Origin: Sphaerotilus sulfidivorans
Lineage (GTDB): Bacteria > Pseudomonadota > Gammaproteobacteria > Burkholderiales > Burkholderiaceae_C
Reading direction: 5' to 3'
Length of the DNA stretch: 64,000 nucleotides
Assembly: GCF_013426975.1 (NCBI RefSeq)
Contig: NZ_JACCPY010000017.1
Location: 1-64,000 of the forward strand
Shown here: positions 27,001-35,262 of the stretch, in pieces
Layout: each line of letters begins with the position of its first letter
Position numbering within the stretch: position 1 is the stretch's first letter
Program-made: the position numbers and the translations under genes
Notes under the pieces: model-generated
What the model was told of the DNA's origin: nothing
The model's input: only the letters and a program-made list of their open reading frames with translations
Database searches by the model: none

Positions 27001-29175
27001 ATGAATGCGGTCTCCTATCTTGATGTCGGCTGGCACCCCGGCACCGTGCTGCTGTCGGTGCTGGTGGCGACCTTCGCGTCCTATGTGTCGCTCGAGCTCT
27101 CGCGCCGGGTGCGCGACCTCGACGGGGCGGTGGCGCATGCCTGGTGGCTGGCGGGCTCGCTCACCATGGGCACCGGCGTCTGGTCGATGCACTTCGTCGG
27201 CATGCTGGCCTTCGACGCGCCGCTGGCGCTGGGCTATCGCCATGACCTGACCGCGCTGTCCTGGCTGGCAGCGCTGGTGGCTGCCGGCATGGCGATGGCG
27301 GTGGCCGGTCACCGGCAGGTGGACCGGCGTCTGCATCTGGTGGCCTCGCTGGTGATGACCGCAGGCATCGTCTCGATGCACTACCTGGGCATGGCCGCGA
27401 TCGATCTGCAGCCGGGCATCGACTGGGACTGGCCGCTGGTGGGGGCCTCGGTGCTGATCGCGCTGATCGCCTCGGCGGCGGCGCTGGCGCTGTTCCTGCG
27501 GCTGCGTGCGCTGCGCGGGCGGGCGCGTCTGCTGGCGCAGGTCCGCTCGGCGCTGGTGATGGCCGCGGCGATCTGCGGCATGCACTACACCGCGATGGCC
27601 GCCGCGCGGCTGCCCGAGGGCGTGGTCTGCCTGAGCGCGGATGCGCTGAGCGGGCGGGGCCTGCTGCTGGTGGTGCTGCTGTTCACCGTGCTGATCCTGT
27701 GCGCGGCGCTGGGCACCGCGATCTTCGATGCCCGGATGCAGCGCCGCGAGCGCCTGATGTCGCAATCCCTGGCCGAGGCCAATGCCGAGCTGCAGAGCGC
27801 CAACGAGGAACTGCGCCGCCGCACCCTGACCGATCCGCTGACCGGCCTGGCCAATCGCCTGGGTCTGGAGGATCGGCTGGCGCGGCTGTCGGCCGAGGCC
27901 GGCTCCGAGGGCGGGCAGGCGGCGCTGATCTTCATCGATCTGGACGGCTTCAAGGCGATCAACGATTCGCTCGGCCATGCGGCAGGCGACCGCCTGCTGG
28001 GCAAGACCGCCCGGCGCATTCGCCGGCGGCTGCGACCGGTGGACATGGCGGTGCGCCTTGGAGGCGACGAGTTCGTGCTGCTGCTTGAAGGGGGGGATGC
28101 CGAGGCGCGGGCGATGCGCATCGCGCGCCAGCTGCTGTCCGACCTGCAGCATCCCTTCCTGCTTCCGGCGCAGCAGGTCACGCTGTCGTGCTCGATCGGC
28201 ATGGCCTTTGCACCCCGGCATGGCGCCGGCGACACGCTGCTGGGCTGTGCCGATGCCGCCATGTATGCCGCCAAGCGCAGCGGTGGCAGCTGCGCGCTGT
28301 GCTACGACACCCACATGGCCTCGGCCGATTCCGCCGATCAGCTGCAGCTCCAGCAGGGGCTGCGCGAGGCGCTGCAGCGCGGTCAGCTGGCGCTGCACTT
28401 CCAGCCCAAGCTGTCGGCCGCTGACGGCGCCCTGCATGGGGTCGAGGCGCTGCTGCGCTGGCGCCATCCCGAGCGCGGCATGATCAGCCCGGCGGTCTTC
28501 ATCCCGGTGGCCGAGCGCTTCGGCCTGATCGGACGCATCGGCGACTGGGTCATCGAGCAGGCCTGCGAGCAGCTGGCGCGCTGGCAGGCGCAGGGTCTGG
28601 TCTGCCGAGTGGCGATCAATCTGTCGGCGCACCAGCTGCGCCAGCCCGATCTGGCCCGGCGCATCCTGTCGACGCTCGAGCGGCATGGCCTGAATCCCTC
28701 GCTGCTGGTCTGCGAGCTGACCGAGACCGCGATGATGGAGTCGATCAAGGACGGCTGCAGCGTGCTCGACGAGCTGGATGCGGCGGGCGTGCGGGTGTCG
28801 ATCGACGACTTCGGCACCGGCTATTCCAGCCTGTCCTACCTGCGGCGACTGCCTGCCTCGCAGCTGAAGATCGACCGCAGCATGGTCACCGGCATCGATG
28901 TGGATCGCCAGGCACGCACGGTGCTGGAGTCGGTGATCAAGCTGGCCCATGCGCTGGACATGGAAGTGGTCGCCGAAGGGGTCGAGACCGAGGCCCAGCG
29001 CCAGGTGCTGGTCGAGGCGGACTGCGATGTGCTGCAGGGCTATCTGTTCGCCCGGCCGATGGATGCCGAAGCTCTGCAGGACTGGGTGCGGGAGCGCGCG
29101 CCGAGGGGCGCGGTGCTGCCGCTGTCGGCATCGTCCGACAGCGCGGCGGGCCTGCGGACGGCGGCGCCGGCCTGA
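27001..29175 (+). CDS. MHYT-GGDEF-EAL cyclic-di-GMP protein
   Basis: 724 residues. The N-terminal seven-helix MHYT sensor (motifs MHFVGM, MHYLGM, MHYTAM) is proposed to bind a metal and sense a diatomic gas. GGDEF is intact (LGGDEFVLLL) and EAL is intact (GVEALLRW, with DDFGTGYSSL and LKIDRSMV), so both diguanylate cyclase and phosphodiesterase activity are possible. GGGGGAC lies 3 bases before ATG 27001. This is the only protein in the window with a canonical GGDEF. Confidence 0.93.
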   Translation: MNAVSYLDVGWHPGTVLLSVLVATFASYVSLELSRRVRDLDGAVAHAWWLAGSLTMGTGVWSMHFVGMLAFDAPLALGYRHDLTALSWLAALVAAGMAMAVAGHRQVDRRLHLVASLVMTAGIVSMHYLGMAAIDLQPGIDWDWPLVGASVLIALIASAAALALFLRLRALRGRARLLAQVRSALVMAAAICGMHYTAMAAARLPEGVVCLSADALSGRGLLLVVLLFTVLILCAALGTAIFDARMQRRERLMSQSLAEANAELQSANEELRRRTLTDPLTGLANRLGLEDRLARLSAEAGSEGGQAALIFIDLDGFKAINDSLGHAAGDRLLGKTARRIRRRLRPVDMAVRLGGDEFVLLLEGGDAEARAMRIARQLLSDLQHPFLLPAQQVTLSCSIGMAFAPRHGAGDTLLGCADAAMYAAKRSGGSCALCYDTHMASADSADQLQLQQGLREALQRGQLALHFQPKLSAADGALHGVEALLRWRHPERGMISPAVFIPVAERFGLIGRIGDWVIEQACEQLARWQAQGLVCRVAINLSAHQLRQPDLARRILSTLERHGLNPSLLVCELTETAMMESIKDGCSVLDELDAAGVRVSIDDFGTGYSSLSYLRRLPASQLKIDRSMVTGIDVDRQARTVLESVIKLAHALDMEVVAEGVETEAQRQVLVEADCDVLQGYLFARPMDAEALQDWVRERAPRGAVLPLSASSDSAAGLRTAAPA

Positions 29176-29226
29176 GCGGTCCGGCAGCATGGGGGCATCC
29201 ATCGATGCCGCCATGCTCCGCCCGCC

Positions 29227-30456
29227 ATGTACAACCGCCGAACCCTGCAGCAGAAGACCTTCCTGATCCTGCTGATCCTCGCCAGCATCGCCTTTGCGCT
29301 GGTGCTGCTGCCGCTTTGGGTGCCTGTCTTCTGGGGGGCGGTGCTGGCCATGATGGCCGTGCCGATGCGTCGGCAGATGATGCAGCGCGTGTCCTGGTTG
29401 CAGGCTCAGCCGGGCACCGCCTCGGCCTTGACGGTGCTGATGGTGCTGCTGGGTGGCATCGTGCCTGTGGGGCTGTTCGCGCTGGCCCTGTCGGCCGAGG
29501 TGCTGGCCTTCTATCAGCAGCATGCCAGCGATCCACAGCAGCTGGCCCGGCATGTCGACACGCTGATCGGACGGCTGCCGCCGACCTTGACCGGCATGCT
29601 GCAGCAGTTCGGTCTGTCCGATGCCGCGGCGCTGCGCGACCGCCTGCTGGCCGCACTGGCGCGGGGCAGCCAGGCGATTGCCGCCCAGGTGCTGTCTCTG
29701 GGGCAGAACCTGTTCGAGTCTCTGCTGTCGCTGGCGCTCACGCTCTATCTGATGTTCTTCCTGCTGCGTGATGGCGCCCATCTCAGCCGGCGCGTGCGTC
29801 AGGCCATGCCGCTGGCGGCCGAACACAAGACCAGATTGATCGGCAAGTTCGCCACGGTCGTGAAGGCCACCGTCAAGGGCAGCATCGTGGTCGCGCTGGT
29901 CCAGGGGCTGCTGGGCGGCCTGGCCTTCATGGTGCTGGATCTGCGTGCGCCCCTGCTGTGGGGCGCACTGATGGCACTGCTGTCGCTGCTGCCGGCGGTG
30001 GGAGCTGGGTTGGTCTGGGTGCCGGCGGTGCTGTGGCTGGCGGCGGACGGCCGCATCGGTGCGGCGGCGGCGCTGGTGGCCTGGGGGGTACTGGTGATCG
30101 GTCTGGCCGACAACCTGCTGCGACCGCTCCTGGTCGGCAAGGACACCCGTCTGCCCGACTATCTGGTGCTGATCTCCACGCTGGGCGGGCTGTCGCTGTT
30201 CGGGGTGCACGGCATCGTGCTGGGGCCGGCCATCGCGGCGCTGTTCATCGCGGCCTGGGATCTTCTGGCGGCCGACACCGTCGGGCCGGCCGCCGCTTCG
30301 GCTGCGGGCCTGCCGGTTGCGCCGGTCATCGCCGCACCTTCAGCCACCCCGGCCGTGCCAACAGATCACATGGTGACCAGCACCAGCGCCAGCAGCCCGA
30401 CGACCGTCACGCCGAGGCCCGCCAGCGCGACATGGATGATCTTCAGCCGCGACTGA
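29227..30456 (+). CDS. AI-2E family transporter
   Basis: 409 residues with about eight hydrophobic segments, matching the AI-2E/PerM exporter family; the signature LLPAVGAGLVWVPAVLWL and the DNLLRPLLVGKDTRLPDYLVLIS stretch are typical. Substrate unknown (family members have been linked to autoinducer-2 export and Na+/H+ exchange). The last ~30 residues run antisense over the C-terminal coding region of the opposing gene 30366-31202, a 91-base tail-to-tail overlap, suggesting loss of an earlier stop. Confidence 0.88.
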   Translation: MYNRRTLQQKTFLILLILASIAFALVLLPLWVPVFWGAVLAMMAVPMRRQMMQRVSWLQAQPGTASALTVLMVLLGGIVPVGLFALALSAEVLAFYQQHASDPQQLARHVDTLIGRLPPTLTGMLQQFGLSDAAALRDRLLAALARGSQAIAAQVLSLGQNLFESLLSLALTLYLMFFLLRDGAHLSRRVRQAMPLAAEHKTRLIGKFATVVKATVKGSIVVALVQGLLGGLAFMVLDLRAPLLWGALMALLSLLPAVGAGLVWVPAVLWLAADGRIGAAAALVAWGVLVIGLADNLLRPLLVGKDTRLPDYLVLISTLGGLSLFGVHGIVLGPAIAALFIAAWDLLAADTVGPAAASAAGLPVAPVIAAPSATPAVPTDHMVTSTSASSPTTVTPRPASATWMIFSRD

Positions 30457-31202
30457 CCCTCTTCGCGCTGCGACGACATGTCGTCGCGCAGCCGGCCCAG
30501 CCGGTTGTCGATGTCGCGTGACTGCATGTCGAGCAGCTCGCGCTGCTTGGCGATCGCGGCTTCCATCTGTTCCAGATCTGCCTTGCGCGCGCTGATCTCG
30601 CGGTCGATCGCGAAGGCGATCTCGGCGACATCGGCGGCGGTCTTCTGCTGGTCGGTCTGCTGCTGCGCGAACTTGGTGTCGACATAGCGCGCCAGCGAGC
30701 GGCGGGTGTTGCCCAGCTCGGTCATCACCCCGTCGTTGCGCTCGCCCAGCGCGGTGAGCTGGTCGCCCAGCGCGCTGACCTTGCTGGTCAGCGTGGCGAT
30801 CTGCTCGGTCATCTGCGTCTTCAGTCGCGCAGCCTCCTCGCCGGACTGCAGCAGCCGGGCATCGACGCTGGCCGAGCCGGAGGCCAGGGCCTCCTCGACC
30901 TGGCGCATCAGCGTCTCGCGCAGGCCCTGGATTTCCTTGTTCAGCGCCACCACGCGGCGGTGGCCGTCCTGGCTCTGCTCGCGCAGCTGGTAGTAGTCGT
31001 TGACCAGATGCTCCAGGCCGGCCTGCTGCTCGGCCAGGGTGTCCTGGTGCTTGAGCAGCTCCTGGGTGTTCAGGTCGAGACGGACCGTCTGTTCGCCCAC
31101 CTTGCGGGCGATCATCGCCAGCGTGTCGTCGAAGGCGGCGGGCCCCATCGGCATGTCGGGCTTGCGGCCCGAGGGAGAGATGTGGTGGATCCGCTCGTTC
31201 AT
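30366..31202 (-). CDS. coiled-coil protein with C-terminal membrane anchor
   Basis: 278 residues. A long Gln/Glu/Leu-rich coiled-coil (residues ~30-235) ends in one hydrophobic segment (VALAGLGVTVVGLLALVLVTM) at the extreme C-terminus, a tail-anchored layout. No enzymatic motif. It may be a structural or chemoreceptor-like adaptor. ATG 31202 is used (GAGG 11 bases upstream); ATG 31229 would add nine residues. Its 3' end overlaps the AI-2E gene by 91 bases. Confidence 0.75.
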   Translation of the reverse strand: MNERIHHISPSGRKPDMPMGPAAFDDTLAMIARKVGEQTVRLDLNTQELLKHQDTLAEQQAGLEHLVNDYYQLREQSQDGHRRVVALNKEIQGLRETLMRQVEEALASGSASVDARLLQSGEEAARLKTQMTEQIATLTSKVSALGDQLTALGERNDGVMTELGNTRRSLARYVDTKFAQQQTDQQKTAADVAEIAFAIDREISARKADLEQMEAAIAKQRELLDMQSRDIDNRLGRLRDDMSSQREEGQSRLKIIHVALAGLGVTVVGLLALVLVTM

Positions 31203-31530
31203 CGCAGCATGTCCTCGGTTGGCAGTCATGGGTCTTGTTTTGATGTCTTGTGCGCGTGTCGGCGCGTATCGTCACGGCCGATTCTGTTCGCGCGACCCGG
31301 GCTCGATCGCCGGATATGGCGGCACTTTTCGCACTTCGAATCCGCACAAACCGAACCCGTACCACGCATCCTGCCGATGCTGGCCGCCCCGGTCCGGTCC
31401 GAACTCGTCGGCATCGACCGAGGTCGCTACACCTTCGTGCAGCTGTTCACAAGCGGGTCTGTCCCTGTTCAAGACAGGGCTTTGCCGACCGATGAGCAGG
31501 TTCTCATTCCCGACCCGAGGAGGTCCGCCC
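31203..31530. promoter_or_regulatory. divergent intergenic region
   Basis: 328 bases between the coiled-coil gene and the HDOD gene. It is AT-richer than its neighbours around 31225-31250 and must hold two promoters. A six-pair hairpin CCCTGT..ACAGGG lies at 31463-31479 without a T-tract. GAGGAGG at 31517-31523 is the HDOD ribosome-binding site. No riboswitch or known operator was recognised. Confidence 0.4.
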
Positions 31531-32373
31531 ATGAATGCTGTCGTCACGTCCCGCACCGATCGCTTCGTCCAGCAAGCCTGTGCGCTGCCGGCCATGCCCG
31601 AGGTGGCCAACAAGCTGCTGCGGTCCTTCGACCGCGATGACCTGTCGCTGAACGAGCTCGCCGGCCTGATCGGTCGTGACCAGACGCTGTCGGCCCGGGT
31701 GCTGCGGCTGGCGAACTCGGCCCGCTACAGCCCGTCGCGCTCGGTGACCTCGCTCAACGAGGCGGCGATGACGCTGGGCACGCGCACGCTGCGCGATCTG
31801 GCGCTGTCGGCCTGCATGGTGGGCATGTTCCCGTCGATTCCCGGCTTCGATCGTCTGGCCTTCTGGCGCACCACGCTGGCCACTGCGGCCTACGCGCAGC
31901 CTCTGGCGCGCTTCCTCGAGGAGGACGAGGACGCCGCCTATCTGGGCGGCCTGATGCTGCGCACCGGCCAGCTGCTGATGCTGATGGTCGACCCCGACAT
32001 GACGCAGCGCATCGGCCGCCTGTCGCTGGAGATCGACAGCCGCATCAGCTTCGAGAACTCGCTGCTGGGCTGCTCGCATCCGGAGATCACCGCCGAGCTG
32101 GCGCGCCACTGGCGCTTTCCCAACACGCTGGTGACCGCCTTCGGCGCGGCCTCGCACCCGATGGAGATCCGGCCGTTCTCGCGCATGGGCGCGGCGCTGC
32201 GGCTGGCCGGCGTCATCGCCGAGGCCCGCGAGCGCGAGCTCGATCCGATCGAGGCGCTGCAGTCCACCCATCCGGACCTGATCCAGCATCTGAAGCTCGA
32301 TCTGGACTGGCTGCAGGCGCATCTGCCCGACCATCGCCTCGCGGTGGCCTCGGTCGATGATCTGATGCACTGA
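31531..32373 (+). CDS. HDOD-domain signalling protein
   Basis: 280 residues, almost entirely an HDOD domain: LPAMPEVANKLLRSF, then LAGLIGRDQTLSARVLRLANSARY and SLNEAAMTLGTRTLRDLALS. The HD metal ligands are not conserved, as usual for HDOD, so it is a regulatory/scaffold domain rather than a phosphodiesterase. Strong GAGGAGG before ATG 31531. It acts alone, with no fused effector. Confidence 0.88.
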   Translation: MNAVVTSRTDRFVQQACALPAMPEVANKLLRSFDRDDLSLNELAGLIGRDQTLSARVLRLANSARYSPSRSVTSLNEAAMTLGTRTLRDLALSACMVGMFPSIPGFDRLAFWRTTLATAAYAQPLARFLEEDEDAAYLGGLMLRTGQLLMLMVDPDMTQRIGRLSLEIDSRISFENSLLGCSHPEITAELARHWRFPNTLVTAFGAASHPMEIRPFSRMGAALRLAGVIAEARERELDPIEALQSTHPDLIQHLKLDLDWLQAHLPDHRLAVASVDDLMH

Positions 32374-32461
32374 GACCGGCCTTGCTTGACCCCGGACAAG
32401 CTCCGGGCGTGTCGGCTTCGGCACCATCTGGCCTCCCAGATTGCCTGTGCCGAGACCCGAC

Positions 32462-33844
32462 ATGAATCCGAACGAAGCTGCCGAGCAGGTCGATGTGCTG
32501 ATCGCCGGTGCCGGCCCGACCGGGCTGTCGACCGCGCTGGCGCTGGCGCCGCTGGGCCTGCGCGTCGTGCTGGCCGATCCCCAGGATGCCGCCCGGCTGG
32601 CCGATCCCCCGCCCGACGGCCGCGAGCTGGCGCTGACGCACCGCACCGAGGCACTGCTGCGCCAGTGGAGGCTGTGGGATCGGCTGCCCGCGCAGGCGCG
32701 TGCGCCGCTGCAGGCCGCCTCGGTCAGCACCGGCGGCGCGCAGGCCGCGCTGCGGCTGGACGCCTCGCATGCGCGTGTCGGCCTGCCGCCGCTGCCCGCC
32801 TTGCCGCGGCCGGGCTGGCTGCCGCAGGCGCTGCCCTGGCTGCCCGATCTGGCCGTGCGTGCGCTGGGCCGGGCGGGCCAGGCGCCGATCGACGCCGACA
32901 CGCACCTGGGCACGCTGGTGTCGCAGAACGCGCTGCGCCGCGTGCTGTGGGAGGGCTGCGCTGCGCTGCCCGGCATCCAGGTGCTGGCCGGCCACCGGCT
33001 GGAGTCGATGCAGCGCGACGACGACGGCGTGACGGTGCGCCTGGTCGGTCCGCAGGGCCAGGCCCTGGTGCTGCGTGCCTCGCTGCTGGTGGCGGCCGAC
33101 GGGCGGCTGTCGGCGGTGCGGCGCATGGCCGGACTGGTCGCCGAGCTGCACGACTTCGGCCGCAGTGCCATCGTCTGCCGCATGCGCCACGAGCAGCCGC
33201 ACCGGCAGGTCGCGCACGAGGCCTTCCATCATGGCCACACGCTGGCGGTGCTGCCGCTGGCCGATGCGCCTGACCTTGGCGGGGGCGGGCAGGCCGGCGC
33301 GCTGCCGCCTCACTGCTCGTCCTTCGTCGTGACCGCGCCGAGCGAGCTGGCGCAGCGCTGGATGGCGCTGCCGGCGGCCGACTATGCCGCCACCATCGAG
33401 CCCTGGCTGGACGGCCAGCTCGGCCGCATCCAGCCCGGACCCGGCGAGGAATCACGCCGGCATCTGTACCCGCTGGTGGCGACCTGGGCACCGCGGCTGG
33501 TGTCGCAGCGTGTCGTGCTGGTGGGCGACGCCGCGGTCGGCATGCATCCGGTGACCGCGCATGGCTTCAACCTCGGGCTCTACAGCGCCGAGACGCTGGC
33601 GCGCCAGATCGCGCGCCGGGCCCGCGGCGGCCAGGTTGATCCGGCCGACGCCCGTGCGCTCGAGGCCTATGACCGCGAGCATCGCCACACCGCACGCTGG
33701 ATCTTCCGCGGCACCAACGCCATCGTGCGCCTGTTCACCGACGACCGCCCGGCCGCGCGGCTTGCCCGCCAGGCCACGCTGCATCTGGCCGAGCGCCTGC
33801 CGCCGGTCAAGGCGCTGGTCGTGCGGCAGCTGGTCGATGCCTGA
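32462..33844 (+). CDS. FAD-dependent hydroxylase, UbiH/UbiF/Coq6 family (UbiM-like)
   Basis: 460 residues of class A flavin monooxygenase type. The Rossmann GAGPTG is at the start, the DG motif in VAADGRLSAVRR, and the GD motif in VLVGDAAVGMHPVTAHGFNLGL. The last matches ubiquinone-ring hydroxylases that act at the inner membrane; a UbiM-type broad-specificity hydroxylase is plausible. ATG 32462 is chosen over 32441. Confidence 0.83.
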   Translation: MNPNEAAEQVDVLIAGAGPTGLSTALALAPLGLRVVLADPQDAARLADPPPDGRELALTHRTEALLRQWRLWDRLPAQARAPLQAASVSTGGAQAALRLDASHARVGLPPLPALPRPGWLPQALPWLPDLAVRALGRAGQAPIDADTHLGTLVSQNALRRVLWEGCAALPGIQVLAGHRLESMQRDDDGVTVRLVGPQGQALVLRASLLVAADGRLSAVRRMAGLVAELHDFGRSAIVCRMRHEQPHRQVAHEAFHHGHTLAVLPLADAPDLGGGGQAGALPPHCSSFVVTAPSELAQRWMALPAADYAATIEPWLDGQLGRIQPGPGEESRRHLYPLVATWAPRLVSQRVVLVGDAAVGMHPVTAHGFNLGLYSAETLARQIARRARGGQVDPADARALEAYDREHRHTARWIFRGTNAIVRLFTDDRPAARLARQATLHLAERLPPVKALVVRQLVDA

Positions 33845-33918
33845 AACGCAAAATAATTCACGCTTGGGATAGGATGTGGACCGTTCCGCGTCCTTGCCCG
33901 GACCTCCCGTCCGGACCC

Positions 33919-35190
33919 ATGCCGATGAGCCGCTCCGATCCTGCCCTTTCCGCTGATGTCGAGCCCGCCGCGCTGACCGCCCGGATCCATGCCACGCTGA
34001 ACGACGCGCGCCGGCTGCAGGCCGTGCACGACAGCCGCCTGCTCGACTCGCCGCCCGAGGCCGTCTTCGATTCGCTGACCGCGCTGGCCGCCTCGCTGCT
34101 GGGCGTGCCGGCCGCCTTCGTGTCGGTCATGGCCGCCGACCGCGACTTCTACAAGAGCCAGCACGGCTTCTGCGGCGAGCTGGCCGAGACCCGCGAGCTG
34201 AGCGGGCGCACCTTCTGCCACCACACGCTGCTGCGCGATGCGCCGCTGGTGATCGAGGACACGCTGCTCGATCCGGTGTTCGCCGCGGTGCCGACGGTGC
34301 AGACGCTGGGCGTGCGCGCCTATGCGGGCGTGCCGCTGCGCCGCCAGGGGAGGGTGATCGGCAGCCTGTGCGCGATCGACATGAAGCCGCGCTTCTGGGG
34401 GGCCAACGAGGTCGAGGTGCTGGTGCAGCTGGCTGCCTCGCTGCAGCGCGAGCTGGACCTGCGCGAGGCGCTGGAGCGCACGCGCGTGCTGGCACGGGAG
34501 CGCGAGGAGCTGGTCGCGACGGTCGCGCACGACCTGCGCGCACCGCTGCAGGTGCTGTCGATGGGTGTCCAGATGATCGGCCGGGCCGGCGCCGGCGAGG
34601 AGCCGCCGCGGCGCACGCTCGAGCGCATGCGCCATTCGCTCGACGCGATGCAGCGCCTGGCCGACGAGCTGGTCAGCGCCGCGCGCACCGGCGGGGCGGC
34701 CTCGCTGCGGCTGGAGCGCCTGTGCGCGGCGCAGCTGGCACGCGATGCGGTGCTGATGATGCAGCCGATCGCCGAGCGGCGCCGGCACGACCTGTCGGTG
34801 GGAGCGCTGGAGGTGATGGCGGTGCAGGTCGACTACGGCCGCATGCTGCGGGTGCTGACCAACCTGATCGGCAACGCGGTCAAGTACTGCCCGGAAGGCA
34901 GCCGCATCCGGGTCGAGGTGGCCGGCTCGCCGGGCCGGGCCTCGGGCGACGCCGAGGCGTTGCACATCGACGTCAGCGACAACGGCCCCGGCATCGACCC
35001 GGCGCACCGCGCGCGCCTGTTCGAGCGCGGCTGGCAGGGCGGCGAGGGCCAGTGCCGCGAGGACGGCGCCGGCCTCGGTCTGGCCATCGTGCGCGACATC
35101 GTCGAGGCCCACGGCGGCCGGGTCGACCTGCTCGACGCGCCGGGGCGGGGGACCTGCGTGCGGGTCCGGCTGCCGGTGCGCGGGGGTTGA
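33919..35190 (+). CDS. GAF-domain sensor histidine kinase
   Basis: 423 residues without membrane segments. A GAF domain (FDSLTALAASLLGVPAAFVS, FCHHTLLRDAPLVIEDT) is followed by an H-box (VAHDLRAPLQVLSM) and a HATPase domain with N-box NLIGNAVKYCPEG, G1 DNGPGID and G2 DGAGLGLAIV. A cytoplasmic kinase of unknown input; the His and ATP motifs are intact. No cognate regulator is adjacent; the receiver at 37335 is the nearest. The AT-rich 33846-33880 stretch is probably its promoter. Confidence 0.9.
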   Translation: MPMSRSDPALSADVEPAALTARIHATLNDARRLQAVHDSRLLDSPPEAVFDSLTALAASLLGVPAAFVSVMAADRDFYKSQHGFCGELAETRELSGRTFCHHTLLRDAPLVIEDTLLDPVFAAVPTVQTLGVRAYAGVPLRRQGRVIGSLCAIDMKPRFWGANEVEVLVQLAASLQRELDLREALERTRVLAREREELVATVAHDLRAPLQVLSMGVQMIGRAGAGEEPPRRTLERMRHSLDAMQRLADELVSAARTGGAASLRLERLCAAQLARDAVLMMQPIAERRRHDLSVGALEVMAVQVDYGRMLRVLTNLIGNAVKYCPEGSRIRVEVAGSPGRASGDAEALHIDVSDNGPGIDPAHRARLFERGWQGGEGQCREDGAGLGLAIVRDIVEAHGGRVDLLDAPGRGTCVRVRLPVRGG

Positions 35191-35262
35191 GGCGCACTGG
35201 CACAATCGCGCCCTTCGCGGCCCCTGGCGGTCGCGCCTCGCTGCCCGAACCCCGCCGGTGCC

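Noticed and set aside
26965-30210. About 1080-codon open frame on the minus strand
   Set aside because: Antisense to the MHYT-GGDEF-EAL and AI-2E genes, which have full domain motifs; its sequence is Gln/His/Arg low complexity.
31463-31479. CCCTGT/ACAGGG hairpin upstream of the HDOD gene as terminator or c-di-GMP riboswitch
   Set aside because: Only six pairs, no T-tract, and none of the conserved GEMM riboswitch boxes.
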